A DNA stretch of 64,000 nucleotides from an uncultured Alphaproteobacteria bacterium (lineage in GTDB: Bacteria; Pseudomonadota; Alphaproteobacteria; HIMB59; GCA-002718135): the NCBI GenBank assembly GCA_902590695.1, contig CACIXR010000008.1, positions 1 through 64,000 on the forward strand, in the 5' to 3' direction. The notes below the pieces were generated by a model, which was given only the letters and a program-made list of their open reading frames with translations, did no database searches and was not told the DNA's origin. The first letter of the stretch is position 1, and each line of letters starts with the position of its first letter. Below, in pieces: positions 1-11,925 of the stretch. Position numbers and translations under genes: made by a program.

Positions 1-2
1 AA

Positions 3-239
3 GAGGATCTAAAAATAAGAGGACCAGGAGAAATATTAGGAAAAAAACAATCTGGTAGCCCATCTTTTTATGTAGCTGACCTTAGTTTTGATTACGATCT
101 ATTAGAAGATGCTAAAATTATGGTAGAAGATATATTATCCAAAAATCCAAAATTAGAAAACATAGAAGGAGAAAATCTTCGAAACTTATTGTATCTTCAA
201 GAAAGAGATGCAGCAATTTTAACACTTACTGCTGGATAA
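3..239 (+). CDS. recG: ATP-dependent DNA helicase RecG, C-terminal fragment (5' truncated by window edge)
   Basis: Open frame from base 3: EDLKIRGPGEILGKKQSGSPSFYVADLSFDYDLLEDA...; RGPGE(I/L)LGxxQSG is the typical RecG C-terminal motif. Confidence 0.85.
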   Translation, partial: EDLKIRGPGEILGKKQSGSPSFYVADLSFDYDLLEDAKIMVEDILSKNPKLENIEGENLRNLLYLQERDAAILTLTAG

Positions 240-244
240 TATTT

Positions 245-682
245 ATGGATATAGAAAAAGGTATTAGATTTGAATGCCAGGGTTCTGGAAATTGTTGTGT
301 TTCAAGAGGTACCTATGGTTTTGTTTATTTAAGTAAGAAAGATATTAAAAAATTATCAGATGGATTTAAAATGACAAAACAAAACTTTGTAAAAAACTAT
401 TGTCAAAAAACTGATGGTTTCATTCACTTAAAGGAACTAAAAAAAAATAATGGAAATTGCATATTTTTGAAAGATAACAAATGCACTGTTTATAAATCAA
501 GACCTATACAATGTAGAACTTGGCCTTTTTGGCCTGAAAATATAAATACAAAAACTTGGAATAACGATATTGCTAAAAATTGCCCTGGTGTAGGTAAAGG
601 TAAAGTAAAAACAAAGAAAGAAATTTTAAAGCAAGTACAAATTGATTATGAAAACGAATTAAATATTAGGAATAAAAATTAA
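245..682 (+). CDS. YkgJ-type cysteine cluster (CxxCxxCC-like) protein
   Basis: GSGNCC near N-terminus, CIFLKDNKCTVYKSRPIQCRTWPFWP, typical of the YkgJ/UPF0153 family. Confidence 0.8.
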   Translation: MDIEKGIRFECQGSGNCCVSRGTYGFVYLSKKDIKKLSDGFKMTKQNFVKNYCQKTDGFIHLKELKKNNGNCIFLKDNKCTVYKSRPIQCRTWPFWPENINTKTWNNDIAKNCPGVGKGKVKTKKEILKQVQIDYENELNIRNKN

Positions 683-861
683 CCGTCAGACTCAAATTCC
701 ATTTCTTTAAAATAACCAATATATTTATTAATCTTTTTCTTAAGTAATATTTTTATTGTTGTTCCTTCAAGAACTACTTCAAGAATGTTGTCGTTTTTTC
801 TTAAAATATCGCAGTTTTTTTCAATACCAGACGAAATATTTTTTATTTTTGCTTTCTTCAT
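679..861 (-). CDS. small hypothetical protein (60 aa)
   Basis: ORF fills the space between the cysteine-cluster gene and the tRNA. Confidence 0.4.
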   Translation of the reverse strand: MKKAKIKNISSGIEKNCDILRKNDNILEVVLEGTTIKILLKKKINKYIGYFKEMEFESDG

Positions 862-867
862 TTTGGA

Positions 868-943
<76 letters not shown>

Positions 944-993
944 ATCGAATGTGTATTCTATATAGTTCAAATATTGTAAGCGCAAGTGATTAA

Positions 994-1485
994 CTAAGAG
1001 TTTTTTTTATTAAGTTGTTCTAAAGTATTTTTAGAAACAAATTTTGAAACATCCCCGCCTAGTTTATGGACTTCTTTAACAAAATTTGATGAAATGAATG
1101 AATTTTTTTCAGAAGTCATAAGAAATATTGTCTCAATATCAGGATTAAGTTGGTAGTTCATACCTGTCATTTGAAATTCGTACTCAAAATCTGATACTGC
1201 TCTTAAACCACGTATTATACATGTGGCATTTTGATCTTTAGCAAATGTTGTAAGCAATCCTGGTAATTCCGTAACATTAATTTTTGAATTAAATTCATTT
1301 AGATTACTAATATCACTTTTGATAATGTTAATTCTTTCTTGAACACTAAACAATGAGTCTTTATTAATATTGTAAGCAACTGCTATTACTAGATTATCTA
1401 CTATTCTTAATGATCTTTTAATTATGTCCATATGTCCTGAAGTCATGGGGTCGAAAGTACCTGGATATATTCCAATTTTATTCAT
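994..1485 (-). CDS. coaD: phosphopantetheine adenylyltransferase
   Basis: [50 protein letters not shown]; start at internal Met rather than the ORF-track Met. Confidence 0.95.
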   Translation of the reverse strand: MNKIGIYPGTFDPMTSGHMDIIKRSLRIVDNLVIAVAYNINKDSLFSVQERINIIKSDISNLNEFNSKINVTELPGLLTTFAKDQNATCIIRGLRAVSDFEYEFQMTGMNYQLNPDIETIFLMTSEKNSFISSNFVKEVHKLGGDVSKFVSKNTLEQLNKKNS

Positions 1486-4156
1486 CATTTTCAAATTCTT
1501 GTATTCTAGAAACAGAAACAATTCTATCACTTTCAGGAATCTTAAATATACTTACACCTTTTGTGGATCTTCCAGCTATTCTAATTTGGTTTACATTAAC
1601 TCTAATTATTTGACCCTTATCACTAACAAGAATAATTTCATCATTGTCCTGGACAACAAAACAGTCAACAACTTCGCCATTTTTTTCAGATGTCATTATT
1701 CCAGTTATACCCTTTCCTCCTCTATTTGAAATTCTATATTCATAAGCGGATGATCTTTTTCCAAAACCCTTTGATGTTATAGCTAAAAGAAATTCCTCAT
1801 TATTATTTAATTCTTCAAAACCATTTTTAAGTGATGAAGTTTCTTTTCTACTTTCAGATGCTGCTCTTAAGTATTCTTGACGAATGCTCATATCAATCAC
1901 TGAATGTTTTAAAATTGCTAAAGATATAATTGTATTGCCCTTATCTAATTTTATACCCCTTACTCCTGATGAATTTAAACCAGAAAATAATCTTAATTTT
2001 TCAACAGGAAAACGTAAACATTTTCCATTTGATGAAGAAAGCAAAATATCATCATCTATAGTACAAAGCTTAACACCAATTAATTCATCTTTTTCATCAA
2101 GCTTAATAGATACTTTTCCTGAATCCCTCAATTCTCTTTTTCCACTCTTTGCAACATCTATTAATTTATTTTTTCTTACCATTCCATTTTTTGTTGCAAA
2201 AATAACATAGAGTTTATCCCATTGATTTTCATCCAGAGGTAATGGCAGGAAAGTAGATATTTTTTCATTAGATCTAAATGGCAGTAAATTTACTATTGGC
2301 TTTCCCCTAGCCTTTAAGCTGGCTTCAGGAACATCATGCGATTTTAGAGAATAAACCTTTCCTAATGAAGAAAAAACTAAAAGTTTAGTATGAGTATCTG
2401 CAAAGTGAATTTCTTTAACAAAATCTTCTTCTCTTGTTGACATACCAGTTTTACCTTTACCTCCTCTATTTTGAGAACGATAATTAGATAATAGTGATCT
2501 TTTAATGTATCCATTATTAGAAATAGTTAAAACTATATCTTCTTGTTGAATATATCTTAAATCATCTACATGCTCATATTCTTGATCAATAATCTCACTA
2601 CGTCTTTCAGTTGCAAATTCTTTTTTAATTTCAGCTAATTCTTTTTCTATTTCCTTTAGAAGAATATCCCTAGAATTAAGTATAGATAGGTAATTTTTAA
2701 TTTCTAAAATTAAACTTTCTAAATCTTTTTTTATATCTTCTCTTTCTAAAGCAGTTAATTTTTGTAATCTTAATTCTAAAATAGCTTTAGCCTGTGCGTC
2801 AGAAAAATTGAAAGTATTGTTTTTTAACTCTACAGTATCATCCTCAACTGATTTAATAAAATTAAGATTTTGTTTAGATAATTTCCATTTCTTTTTAATT
2901 AATTTTTCTTTTGCTTCTTTTGTATCTTTTGAACTTTTTATTAATTCTATAATTTCATCAATATGTTCATTAGTAACAACTAATCCAACTAAAATATGAG
3001 CTTTTTCTCTAGCTTTATTAAGGTCAAATAATGTTCTTTTTATTATTACTTCTTCTCTGAAATCTAAAAATGAAGATAAAATTTCTTTTAAATTCATTTG
3101 TTCTGGCTTACCTTTATTTAAAGCAAGCATATTAGAATTGAATGTAGTTTGAATTAAAGTATGTTTATATAATTGATTGAGAATAATATTTGAGTCTACA
3201 TCTTTTTTTAATTCTATCACAACCCTAACACCGTTTCTATCTGACTCATCTCTTAAATCTGAAATTCCTTCAACAATTCCATTTTTTACAATTTCTGCAA
3301 TCCTTTCTAATAATTTTGATTTATTAACCTGGTAAGGTATTTCATGGAGAATAATTGCTTCTCGATCCTTTTTAAAATTTTCAATACTCGTTTTCGATCT
3401 AACTACACACCCTCCTTTTCCAGTTTCAAAAGCTTCAGTTATGCCTTTTTTACCAATTATTTGACCTCCTGTTGGAAAATCAGGACCAAAAATATATTTT
3501 TGAAGGTCTGAGATATTACAATCTGGATTTTTGATAAGATATAGAGATGCATCTATTACTTCTCCTAAGTTATGCGGAGCAATATTAGTCGCCATTCCAA
3601 CTGCAATTCCCGATGCACCATTAACTAAAAGATTTGGAAATTGGGATGGCAAAACTGAGGGTTCTTTTGTTGTATCATCATAATTAGGTTGAAAAGAAAC
3701 AGTATTTTTATCAATATCTTCAACAAGCTTCTCGGATACTTTAGCAAGTCGTGCTTCAGTGTATCTCATTGCTGCAGGAGGATCTCCATCTAAAGATCCA
3801 AAATTTCCTTGACCATCAACTAACTCTAATCGCATAGAAAAATCTTGTGCCATTCTAACCATAGAATTGTAAATAGCTGAGTCTCCGTGAGGATGATATT
3901 TACCCATTACATCACCGACTATTCTTGCAGATTTTTTGTATGGTTTATTAAAATTGTACCCTGACTCACTCATAGAGTATAATATTCTTCTGTGAACTGG
4001 CTTTAAGCCGTCTCTACAGTCTGGAAGTGCCCGACTAACTATTACAGACATTGCATAATCCAGGTAGGATTTTTGCATTTCTTGCTCTAAACTTACTGAA
4101 GGTATATTAGTAGGTTCTTGATTGTCGTTATTTGATGTATCTATATCGTCAGGCAC
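1478..4156 (-). CDS. gyrA: DNA gyrase subunit A
   Basis: [53 protein letters not shown]; GyrA-box-like QNRGGKG. Confidence 0.98.
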   Translation of the reverse strand: MPDDIDTSNNDNQEPTNIPSVSLEQEMQKSYLDYAMSVIVSRALPDCRDGLKPVHRRILYSMSESGYNFNKPYKKSARIVGDVMGKYHPHGDSAIYNSMVRMAQDFSMRLELVDGQGNFGSLDGDPPAAMRYTEARLAKVSEKLVEDIDKNTVSFQPNYDDTTKEPSVLPSQFPNLLVNGASGIAVGMATNIAPHNLGEVIDASLYLIKNPDCNISDLQKYIFGPDFPTGGQIIGKKGITEAFETGKGGCVVRSKTSIENFKKDREAIILHEIPYQVNKSKLLERIAEIVKNGIVEGISDLRDESDRNGVRVVIELKKDVDSNIILNQLYKHTLIQTTFNSNMLALNKGKPEQMNLKEILSSFLDFREEVIIKRTLFDLNKAREKAHILVGLVVTNEHIDEIIELIKSSKDTKEAKEKLIKKKWKLSKQNLNFIKSVEDDTVELKNNTFNFSDAQAKAILELRLQKLTALEREDIKKDLESLILEIKNYLSILNSRDILLKEIEKELAEIKKEFATERRSEIIDQEYEHVDDLRYIQQEDIVLTISNNGYIKRSLLSNYRSQNRGGKGKTGMSTREEDFVKEIHFADTHTKLLVFSSLGKVYSLKSHDVPEASLKARGKPIVNLLPFRSNEKISTFLPLPLDENQWDKLYVIFATKNGMVRKNKLIDVAKSGKRELRDSGKVSIKLDEKDELIGVKLCTIDDDILLSSSNGKCLRFPVEKLRLFSGLNSSGVRGIKLDKGNTIISLAILKHSVIDMSIRQEYLRAASESRKETSSLKNGFEELNNNEEFLLAITSKGFGKRSSAYEYRISNRGGKGITGIMTSEKNGEVVDCFVVQDNDEIILVSDKGQIIRVNVNQIRIAGRSTKGVSIFKIPESDRIVSVSRIQEFENDE

Positions 4157-4297
4157 TAAAAAAATCCAAGTTTTCTAAGAAAAATTCAGTATTTTTATAT
4201 CAAAAAGCACAATTTAAACCAATATAAATAAATAATTAAATTATAATAAAAAAACTATATTTTTCAGCAACTAAATTATAATATCTAATATAAAATT

Positions 4298-4771
4298 TTA
4301 AAAAGGGATATCTTCATCTAAATCGTCAGAATCACCAGATTGATTTCCAAAAGAATTGTCTTCAATTGGTTTAGATTGATCCATTTCTTGAGAATTATCT
4401 GATACCTGAGAATTACTATTTCTGCTGTCTAAGAGGGTTAAATTACAATTATACCCCTGTAAAATGACCTCTGTAGTGTATCTATCATTTCCATCTTTAT
4501 CTTGCCATTTCCTTGTTTGAAGTTCTCCTTCAACATAAATTTTAGATCCTTTTTTTACATATTTTTCTACTATATCGACAAGACCATCTCCAAAAACAAC
4601 AATGTTATGCCACGATGTTTTTTCTTTTTGTTCTTGAGTATTTCTGTCTTTCCATCTTTTTGATGTTGCAATTGAAAATGAAGCCATTTTTGCTCCAGAT
4701 TGCATAGACCTAATTTCAGGATCTCTTCCCAAGTTTCCTAATAAAATTGTTTTATTAACACTACCAACCAT
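4298..4771 (-). CDS. ssb: single-stranded DNA-binding protein
   Basis: VNKTILLGNLGRDPEIR...GAKMASFSIATSKRWKD; acidic DEDIPF C-terminal tip. Confidence 0.97.
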   Translation of the reverse strand: MVGSVNKTILLGNLGRDPEIRSMQSGAKMASFSIATSKRWKDRNTQEQKEKTSWHNIVVFGDGLVDIVEKYVKKGSKIYVEGELQTRKWQDKDGNDRYTTEVILQGYNCNLTLLDSRNSNSQVSDNSQEMDQSKPIEDNSFGNQSGDSDDLDEDIPF

Positions 4772-4828
4772 AAGATTTCTATATATATCCATATAACATA
4801 TTAACGTTATTAGATAACACTAATATTC

Positions 4829-7633
4829 ATGAATTTAGATAAAATTGTTATAAAAGGTGCAAGAGAGCACAATCTTAAAAATATAAACTTAGAAATTCCA
4901 AAGAATAAACTCGTAGTAATAACTGGTGTAAGCGGCTCAGGAAAATCGACATTAGCATTTGATACAATTTATTCTGAAGGACAAAGAAAATATGTTGAAA
5001 GTCTTTCAGCGTATGCAAGACAATTTCTGCAAATGATGAATAAGCCTGATGTAGATAGTATTGACGGTTTATCACCTGCTATTTCTATAGAACAAAAAAC
5101 AACACAAAAAAATCCTCGTAGTACAGTTGGAACCGTTACTGAAATTTATGACTACTTAAGAGTTCTTTATGCTAGAGTCGGAGTTCCCTACTCTCCCACA
5201 ACAGGCAAGCCCATTAAATCACAATCAGTAAGTGAAATGACTGATCTTATAATTAAAAATAATATTGATAAGAGAATTTATATTTTATCTCCGATAGTTA
5301 GAGACAGAAAAGGTGAATATCGAAAAGAAATCGAAGATTTAAAAAAAAGGGGTTACCAACGTCTAAAAGTAGATAATGTAGTTTATGATATAGATGAAAT
5401 ACCTTCACTTAAAAAAAATTTTAAACACAATATTGATGTTGTTATTGATCGACTTGTTGTAAAAAAAAATATCCAACAAAGATTGAGTGAAAGTATAGAA
5501 GTTGCGTTAACACTATCCGACGGTTTATTATATTTAGAAAATCTAGATACAAATAAAATATCCATATTCTCTTCAAAATTTGCATGTCCTGTATCTGGAT
5601 TTAGTATTGAAGAAATTGAACCTAGATTATTTAGTTTTAATGCTCCGCAAGGTGCTTGCTCTGAATGCGATGGACTAGGAGTTGAAAAATATTTTGATGA
5701 ATACAAGATTGTACCTGATGAAACTAGATCAATTTCTGATGGAGCTATTAAACCATGGGAAACGAAAGTATTTGGTTACCAAAAAAAATATTTTGTTGAA
5801 ACAATAGATAAAATTTTAAAACAATTTAAGGTAAAGAAAAATACTCCATGGAGTGAAATTCCAAAAAAAGTTAAAAATATAATTCTTTATGGAGATGAGA
5901 ATAGTGAACTAAATTTTTTATATGATTTTGAGGGAATAATTAACTTTATTGATCGAAAATATGAAGAAACTGAGAGATGGTGGCTTCAGTATGAATTAGA
6001 AAAATATTTATCTGAAAGAGACTGTGAAGTTTGTAATGGTTACCGTCTTAATGAGAAAGCTTTATCTGTAAGAATTGATGAAAATCATATTGGTAATATT
6101 ACTAAAAAATCAATTAGTGAGTGTTTAGACTGGTTTTCATCACTTGAAAGTAAACTTGATAAAAATAACAAAAAAATTGCTGAGGGAGTAATTAAAGAAA
6201 TAAAAGATAGATTAGTTTTTTTAAATAGAGTTGGTTTAGATTATTTATCATTGGCAAGAGCTAGTAAAACTTTATCCGGAGGTGAAAGTCAAAGAATTAG
6301 ATTAGCAAGTCAAATTGGTTCTGGATTAACAGGAGTTTTGTATGTATTAGACGAACCTTCTATTGGATTACATCAAAAGGATAATCAACAACTAATTGAA
6401 ACTTTATTTAGATTAAGAGATTTAGGAAATACAGTAATTGTTGTTGAGCATGATGAGGATGCAATTAGACAATCTGATCATATAATTGATATTGGTGTTA
6501 AAGCGGGAATTAATGGGGGTCATGTTATTGCAGAAGGAGGACTTAAAAAAATCCTAAAAAATAATAAAAGTTTGACAGCTAAATATTTAAACAAATCCTT
6601 AGAAATTGAAGTTCCAAAAAATAGAAGAAAATTTAATAAAAATAAAGTTTTTAAACTTAATAAAATAAAAACAAACAACTTAGATAATCTTAATATCACT
6701 TTACCTTTAGGAAATTTTATTACTGTTACGGGCGTATCGGGAAGTGGTAAATCTTCATTGATTATTGATACATTGTATCAAAGATTAGATGAGTATTTCA
6801 ATAAATCATTAAATAAAGATGAAAGTCGTTTTAACTTTAAAGGTATCAATCATATCGATAAAGTAATTGATATTGATCAATCTCCTATTGGAAGAACACC
6901 GAGATCAAACCCAGCAACATATACAGGATGTTTTACTCCTATAAGAGATTGGTTTGCAAACTTAAATGAATCAAGTGCTAGAGGTTATAAACCAGGTCGT
7001 TTTTCATTTAACGTTAAGGGTGGTAGATGTGAATCATGTGAAGGTGATGGAGTAAAAAAAATAGAAATGCATTTTTTAGCTGATGTTTATGTCGAGTGTG
7101 ATATCTGCAAAGGTAAAAGGTATAATAGAGAGACTTTAGAAGTAAAATATAAAGATAAATCTATTTCTGATATTTTAGAAATGACTGTTGAGGAAGGTTA
7201 TAAATTTTTTGATAAAATTCCTGCAATAAAACAAAAATTACAAACTTTAATGGATGTGGGATTAGATTATATAAAAATAGGTCAATCAGCTACTACTTTG
7301 TCAGGTGGTGAAGCACAAAGAATAAAATTATCAAAAGAATTATCAAAAAGATCAACAGGAAAAACACTATATATTCTAGATGAGCCAACAACTGGTCTTC
7401 ATTTTGACGATGTTAAAAAATTACTTAAAATTCTTCATACACTCGTTGATGAAGGTAATACTGTAATCGTTATTGAGCATAATCTTGATGTTATTAAAAC
7501 AGCTGATCATATTATTGATTTGGGTCCTCTAGGAGGTGTAAATGGTGGTCAAATTGTTGGAACTGGTACCCCTGAAGATATTGCAAATAATAAAAAAAGC
7601 TTTACAGGTGAATTTTTAAAAAAAATTTTATAA
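4829..7633 (+). CDS. uvrA: excinuclease ABC subunit UvrA
   Basis: [60 protein letters not shown]; two ABC domains and zinc-finger motifs. Confidence 0.99.
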   Translation: MNLDKIVIKGAREHNLKNINLEIPKNKLVVITGVSGSGKSTLAFDTIYSEGQRKYVESLSAYARQFLQMMNKPDVDSIDGLSPAISIEQKTTQKNPRSTVGTVTEIYDYLRVLYARVGVPYSPTTGKPIKSQSVSEMTDLIIKNNIDKRIYILSPIVRDRKGEYRKEIEDLKKRGYQRLKVDNVVYDIDEIPSLKKNFKHNIDVVIDRLVVKKNIQQRLSESIEVALTLSDGLLYLENLDTNKISIFSSKFACPVSGFSIEEIEPRLFSFNAPQGACSECDGLGVEKYFDEYKIVPDETRSISDGAIKPWETKVFGYQKKYFVETIDKILKQFKVKKNTPWSEIPKKVKNIILYGDENSELNFLYDFEGIINFIDRKYEETERWWLQYELEKYLSERDCEVCNGYRLNEKALSVRIDENHIGNITKKSISECLDWFSSLESKLDKNNKKIAEGVIKEIKDRLVFLNRVGLDYLSLARASKTLSGGESQRIRLASQIGSGLTGVLYVLDEPSIGLHQKDNQQLIETLFRLRDLGNTVIVVEHDEDAIRQSDHIIDIGVKAGINGGHVIAEGGLKKILKNNKSLTAKYLNKSLEIEVPKNRRKFNKNKVFKLNKIKTNNLDNLNITLPLGNFITVTGVSGSGKSSLIIDTLYQRLDEYFNKSLNKDESRFNFKGINHIDKVIDIDQSPIGRTPRSNPATYTGCFTPIRDWFANLNESSARGYKPGRFSFNVKGGRCESCEGDGVKKIEMHFLADVYVECDICKGKRYNRETLEVKYKDKSISDILEMTVEEGYKFFDKIPAIKQKLQTLMDVGLDYIKIGQSATTLSGGEAQRIKLSKELSKRSTGKTLYILDEPTTGLHFDDVKKLLKILHTLVDEGNTVIVIEHNLDVIKTADHIIDLGPLGGVNGGQIVGTGTPEDIANNKKSFTGEFLKKIL

Positions 7634-7648
7634 ATCAAAGGAAATAAA

Positions 7649-8245
7649 ATGATAAATCTAGAGTTACCAGATCTACCCTACAGTAAAGATGCTCTAATGC
7701 CGTATATGTCGGCTGAAACTTTAGAGTTGCATCATGATAAGCATCATATGGCTTACATTACAAATGGAAATAAGTTTATTAAAGAACAAAATATAGCAGG
7801 TGATAACGTTAATGATATAGTTATCAACTCTTATCAAAAAAATGCTCCAGTATTCAATAATGTAGCACAACATATAAATCATGTTCATTTTTGGGAAGTA
7901 ATGAAAAATAATCCAGATGGAAAAATTCCCTCTGAGCTCGAAAATAAGATAGTTTCAGATATTGGTTCAGTACAAAAAATGAAAGAAGATTTTATAAATG
8001 CAGGTATTGGTCAATTTGGATCAGGTTGGTGTTGGTTAGTTCTAAATAATGGAAAACTAGAAATTACAAAAACACCAAATGGAGAAAACCCAATTGTACA
8101 TGGTCACACTCCCCTACTTGGATGTGATGTTTGGGAACACTCATATTATGTTGATTATAGAAATAGAAGACCTGATTATTTAAAAGCTTTTATCGATAAT
8201 TTAGTTAATTGGGAAAAAGTTACAGAAAACTTAAATAACGCTTAA
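7649..8245 (+). CDS. sodB: superoxide dismutase (Fe/Mn family)
   Basis: LPDLPYSKDALMPYMSAETLELHHDKHHMAYI...GSGWCWLV...DVWEHSYYVDYRNRRPDYL. Confidence 0.95.
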   Translation: MINLELPDLPYSKDALMPYMSAETLELHHDKHHMAYITNGNKFIKEQNIAGDNVNDIVINSYQKNAPVFNNVAQHINHVHFWEVMKNNPDGKIPSELENKIVSDIGSVQKMKEDFINAGIGQFGSGWCWLVLNNGKLEITKTPNGENPIVHGHTPLLGCDVWEHSYYVDYRNRRPDYLKAFIDNLVNWEKVTENLNNA

Positions 8246-9141
8246 TCATCTTCATCTTGCGGTCTAAACTTAAAAATTAATAAAGTTGGGACCGCAATAA
8301 AAACAGATGAATAAGTACCAATTATTACACCTATAATCATTGTTAAAGCGAAAGGTCTAATAACCTCTCCTCCAAATATAAATAAAGAAACTAATGCAAG
8401 AAGCGTTGTTAAACTTGTCATTATAGTTCTGGATAAAGTGTTGTTAACTGATAAGTTAAATAAATCTACTAATTCTAGTTTTTTATATTTTCTTAAATTT
8501 TCACGAACTCTATCAAATATCACTACTGTATCATTAATAGAATATCCAGCAATTGTAAGAATAGCTGCTATTGTTGCAAGAGAAAATTCTACATTTAGAA
8601 TAGATAGCAATCCAAGAGTAAATAATACATCATGAGTTAATGCAACAACTGCGCCGAAACCAAATTGCCATTCAAAACGAAGCCAAATGTAAATTAAAAT
8701 GGCAATTAGTGCAAAAGAAACAGCTTGAAATCCTCTAAACAGAAGTTCAGAACTAATTGTAGGGCCAACAAATTCAGACCTTCTAAACTCAACAACCTTG
8801 TCTTGAATTAAATTTTTGACAGAATTTACTGTTTCAATACTTTCTTGATTACTTTTATTTTGAAGTCTTATTAAAATAATATTCTCATTACCAAATTCCT
8901 GTAAAGATACATCACTATAAGAAGAAGATAAAATTTCTCTTAGTTCACCAATTGAAGTATTTTTTGTACTTACCTCAATTAAAGTACCTCCTTTAAAATC
9001 AATACCAAGATTTAAACCTTTTATACTTAATAGACCAATTGAAATTAATATTGCTAAAATAGAAAAAATTAAAAAATTTCTTCTTAAACCTAAAAAATTT
9101 ATATTAGGCTCAACAGGAATAATTTTATTTAAACCAAACAT
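8242..9141 (-). CDS. secF: protein translocase subunit SecF
   Basis: GIDFKGGTLIEV; GYSINDTVVIFDRVREN; paired with secD. Confidence 0.97.
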   Translation of the reverse strand: MFGLNKIIPVEPNINFLGLRRNFLIFSILAILISIGLLSIKGLNLGIDFKGGTLIEVSTKNTSIGELREILSSSYSDVSLQEFGNENIILIRLQNKSNQESIETVNSVKNLIQDKVVEFRRSEFVGPTISSELLFRGFQAVSFALIAILIYIWLRFEWQFGFGAVVALTHDVLFTLGLLSILNVEFSLATIAAILTIAGYSINDTVVIFDRVRENLRKYKKLELVDLFNLSVNNTLSRTIMTSLTTLLALVSLFIFGGEVIRPFALTMIIGVIIGTYSSVFIAVPTLLIFKFRPQDEDD

Positions 9142-10691
9142 TATAGTTTTAATTCCTTTTTATTTGCAAATGATAAGTACATATATACTAAAAAATTTGT
9201 AAGCATTAAAGCAGTGAACATTGATGCTATCACACCCAAAGACAGTGTAATGGAAAAACCTCTTATTGGACCGGATCCAAATGCAAATAGTAAAACAGCA
9301 GCAATTAAAGTAGTAATATTGGCATCAAGTATAGTTGACATCGCTCTATCAAAACCATTTTTTACAATCTGAAAAACTTTTGTTTGTTTTAGGCTCTCTT
9401 CTTTAATTCTTTCAAAAATTAGAACATTTGCGTCTACTGCCATTCCAATTGTTAATACAATTCCAGCTATACCAGGCAATGTTAATGTTGCTCCAATTGT
9501 TCCTAATAATGAAATAATTATAAATAAATTTACAATTAATGAAACATTAGCTAAGGCGCCAAAAGCTCCATAAATGAGTATCATAAATATACATACTAAA
9601 ACCATACCAATAATAGCAGCAATTTGACCAGCAGCTATAGAGTCTGCTCCTAAACCAGCCCCTACCGATCTTTCTTCAACTATTTCTAAAGGCGCTGGCA
9701 AAGCACCAGCTCTTAATAAAACAGCTAAATCAGATGCTTCCTGGGCATTAAAATTTCCAGTTATGATCCCTGAGCCTCCTGTAATAGCACTGCTAATTCT
9801 TGGTGCTGTAATGACAACACCATCTAATACAACAGCGAGATTTTTACCGATATTGTTTGTTGTAACTTTACCAAATTTTTGCGCACCTTCTGTATCAAAA
9901 CGGAATGACACTGCATGACCCTCTGTTTGATCAAATGAACCTTTGGCATCAACTAAATTTTCTCCACCTACAACTGCTCTTTTATCTAATAAATATTTTG
10001 TATTTTCATCATACATGTCTGGAACAATAATTTTTCCAAAAGGAGCTAAGTTGTTTTGAAGAGCAGATAAATTATCATTATCAACGATGTGAAAAGTTAG
10101 TTTGGCTGTTTTACCTAATAAATCTTTAATTCTTTCTGGGTCTTTTACTCCTGGTAATTGTAAAAGTATTCTCTTTTTACCAGATCTTTGGATTAAAGGT
10201 TCTTTAGTTCCTGATTCATCAATTCTTTTTCTAACAATTTCAAGTGATTGCTTAATTGCTGAGTCTTGAATAATTTTTCTATATTCATCATTTAACTTTA
10301 TACTGAGTTTATTGTTATTAATTTGTAAAGTAATTCCTCTGTACATTTGAAAAAAACTATCTCTAATATCTTTTATCTTCTCTTTGTTATTAAAAAAAAC
10401 AACAACCTCATTTTCTTGAATATCAATTTTTTCAATTTTTACAGCTTGATCTCTAGAAATCAAACGAACACTATCGACAAAATTATCTAATTCTTCTTTA
10501 TATAAAACATCTAGTTGAACTTCTAATAATAAATATGATCCACCTTGTAAGTCTAAACCTAAATTAATCTTATTTTTTAAAAACCAATTTTCTGAATTTT
10601 CATCATAAATAATTGAAGGAATTGCAAAAACTATTCCTAATAATACTAATGATACTACTGTAAATGATTTCCAGATGGGATAATTTTTCAT
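9141..10691 (-). CDS. secD: protein translocase subunit SecD
   Basis: NLGLDLQGGSYLLLEV; GMAVDANVLIFERIKEE. Confidence 0.97.
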   Translation of the reverse strand: MKNYPIWKSFTVVSLVLLGIVFAIPSIIYDENSENWFLKNKINLGLDLQGGSYLLLEVQLDVLYKEELDNFVDSVRLISRDQAVKIEKIDIQENEVVVFFNNKEKIKDIRDSFFQMYRGITLQINNNKLSIKLNDEYRKIIQDSAIKQSLEIVRKRIDESGTKEPLIQRSGKKRILLQLPGVKDPERIKDLLGKTAKLTFHIVDNDNLSALQNNLAPFGKIIVPDMYDENTKYLLDKRAVVGGENLVDAKGSFDQTEGHAVSFRFDTEGAQKFGKVTTNNIGKNLAVVLDGVVITAPRISSAITGGSGIITGNFNAQEASDLAVLLRAGALPAPLEIVEERSVGAGLGADSIAAGQIAAIIGMVLVCIFMILIYGAFGALANVSLIVNLFIIISLLGTIGATLTLPGIAGIVLTIGMAVDANVLIFERIKEESLKQTKVFQIVKNGFDRAMSTILDANITTLIAAVLLFAFGSGPIRGFSITLSLGVIASMFTALMLTNFLVYMYLSFANKKELKL

Positions 10692-10703
10692 TAATAAAAA
10701 AAT

Positions 10704-11045
10704 TTATTTTTTTCTAGAAAATAAAGAGAAGCCAGATTTACTTTTATTCTCTTCTTTTGGCGGTTCTTTTTTTTGAACTTCTGGCATTGCATATAAATCT
10801 GCAACCATTCCGGATGCAATTTTTATTTCAACATTTTCAGCAACTTCTAAGGTTAATTCCCTATTATCAGCTACCTTATTTATAGTTCCAATAATTCCAC
10901 CTGAAGTTACTATTTTATCACCTCTTTTGAGATTGGATAGCATTTCTTTATGCTGTTTAACTTTTCTTTGTTGTGGTCTAATTAATAAAAAATAAAAAAC
11001 TACAAATATTAAAATAAGTGGTAAAAATGTTCCAAATGCTTCCAT
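10704..11045 (-). CDS. yajC: preprotein translocase subunit YajC
   Basis: FYFLLIRPQQRKVKQHKEMLSNLKRGDKIVTSGGIIGTI, upstream of secD. Confidence 0.95.
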   Translation of the reverse strand: MEAFGTFLPLILIFVVFYFLLIRPQQRKVKQHKEMLSNLKRGDKIVTSGGIIGTINKVADNRELTLEVAENVEIKIASGMVADLYAMPEVQKKEPPKEENKSKSGFSLFSRKK

Positions 11046-11120
11046 AATAGTACCTATGATGATTTAATTTGAGAGATTTATTATACTGTGTAATAAGAAA
11101 AATCAAATAAAGTATTTATA

Positions 11121-11924
11121 ATGTTTTTAAGCAATTTTTTATCAAATCTTACACTCTCAAGAGGAAATGCATTTATTTGGGATAGTAAAATAAAAAACCT
11201 TAAAATAATCACTCATTTTAGATTTATAGATCTTGATCTTTTAATTGGAATAGAAAGACAAAAGAAAACTATTTATGATAATACGATAAATTTTGCTAAA
11301 GGAAATTTTACAAATAATGCCTTGTTATGGGGATCAAGAGGTAATGGTAAAAGCTCACTAATTAAATCAGTTTTTAATGAAATAAATAAAAAAAATAAGA
11401 ATTTAAAATTAATACAATTAAATAAAAATAATATTTTTGATATTGAAATTATTTATGAAAAATATGCAAATTTAAAGAATTATAATTTTATAATTTTTAT
11501 TGATGATTTATCATTTGAAAAAATAGATAGCGATTACAAAATAATTAAATCTACTTTAGATGGAAGTATACAAAATCAACCTAAAAATATTCTTCTTTAT
11601 GTAACTTCCAATAGAAGGCATTTAATGCCCAGAGATATGATAGAAAATGAAAGGTCCTCTGCTATTCATACAGATGAAAGTGTTGAAGAAAAAATAAGTT
11701 TAAGTGATCGTTTTGGTTTATGGATTGGCTTTCATAATATTTCTCAAAATGATTTTGTTAATATAATTTTTAAGTATTGTGAAAATTTTAAACTTCCTTT
11801 TAACGAAAAGACTGAAAAAGAAGCAATTAAATGGAGTTTACAAAGAGGTAATAGAACTGGTAGATCAGCATGGCAATTTATTATTAATTATGCAGCTGAA
11901 AATAATAAAAAAATAAATTTTTAA
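11121..11924 (+). CDS. DUF815-family ATP-binding protein
   Basis: ALLWGSRGNGKSSLIKSVFNE; FIIFIDDLSFE; LYVTSNRRHLMPRD. Confidence 0.85.
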   Translation: MFLSNFLSNLTLSRGNAFIWDSKIKNLKIITHFRFIDLDLLIGIERQKKTIYDNTINFAKGNFTNNALLWGSRGNGKSSLIKSVFNEINKKNKNLKLIQLNKNNIFDIEIIYEKYANLKNYNFIIFIDDLSFEKIDSDYKIIKSTLDGSIQNQPKNILLYVTSNRRHLMPRDMIENERSSAIHTDESVEEKISLSDRFGLWIGFHNISQNDFVNIIFKYCENFKLPFNEKTEKEAIKWSLQRGNRTGRSAWQFIINYAAENNKKINF

Positions 11925-11925
11925 T

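Noticed and set aside
1424-1729. 101-aa + strand ORF antisense to gyrA/coaD
   Set aside because: Lies opposite strongly supported coaD/gyrA; low-complexity Ser/Asn/Tyr-rich translation typical of antisense AT-rich frames
1884-2999. ORFs at 1884-2210 and 2808-2999 (+) inside gyrA
   Set aside because: Antisense to conserved gyrA coding sequence with no family motifs
4157-4297. gyrA-ssb intergenic region as possible ncRNA
   Set aside because: Plain AT-rich spacer without convincing hairpins or known RNA motifs
4875-5706. Minus-strand ORFs inside uvrA (4875-5075, 5383-5706)
   Set aside because: Shadow ORFs of uvrA; no motif support
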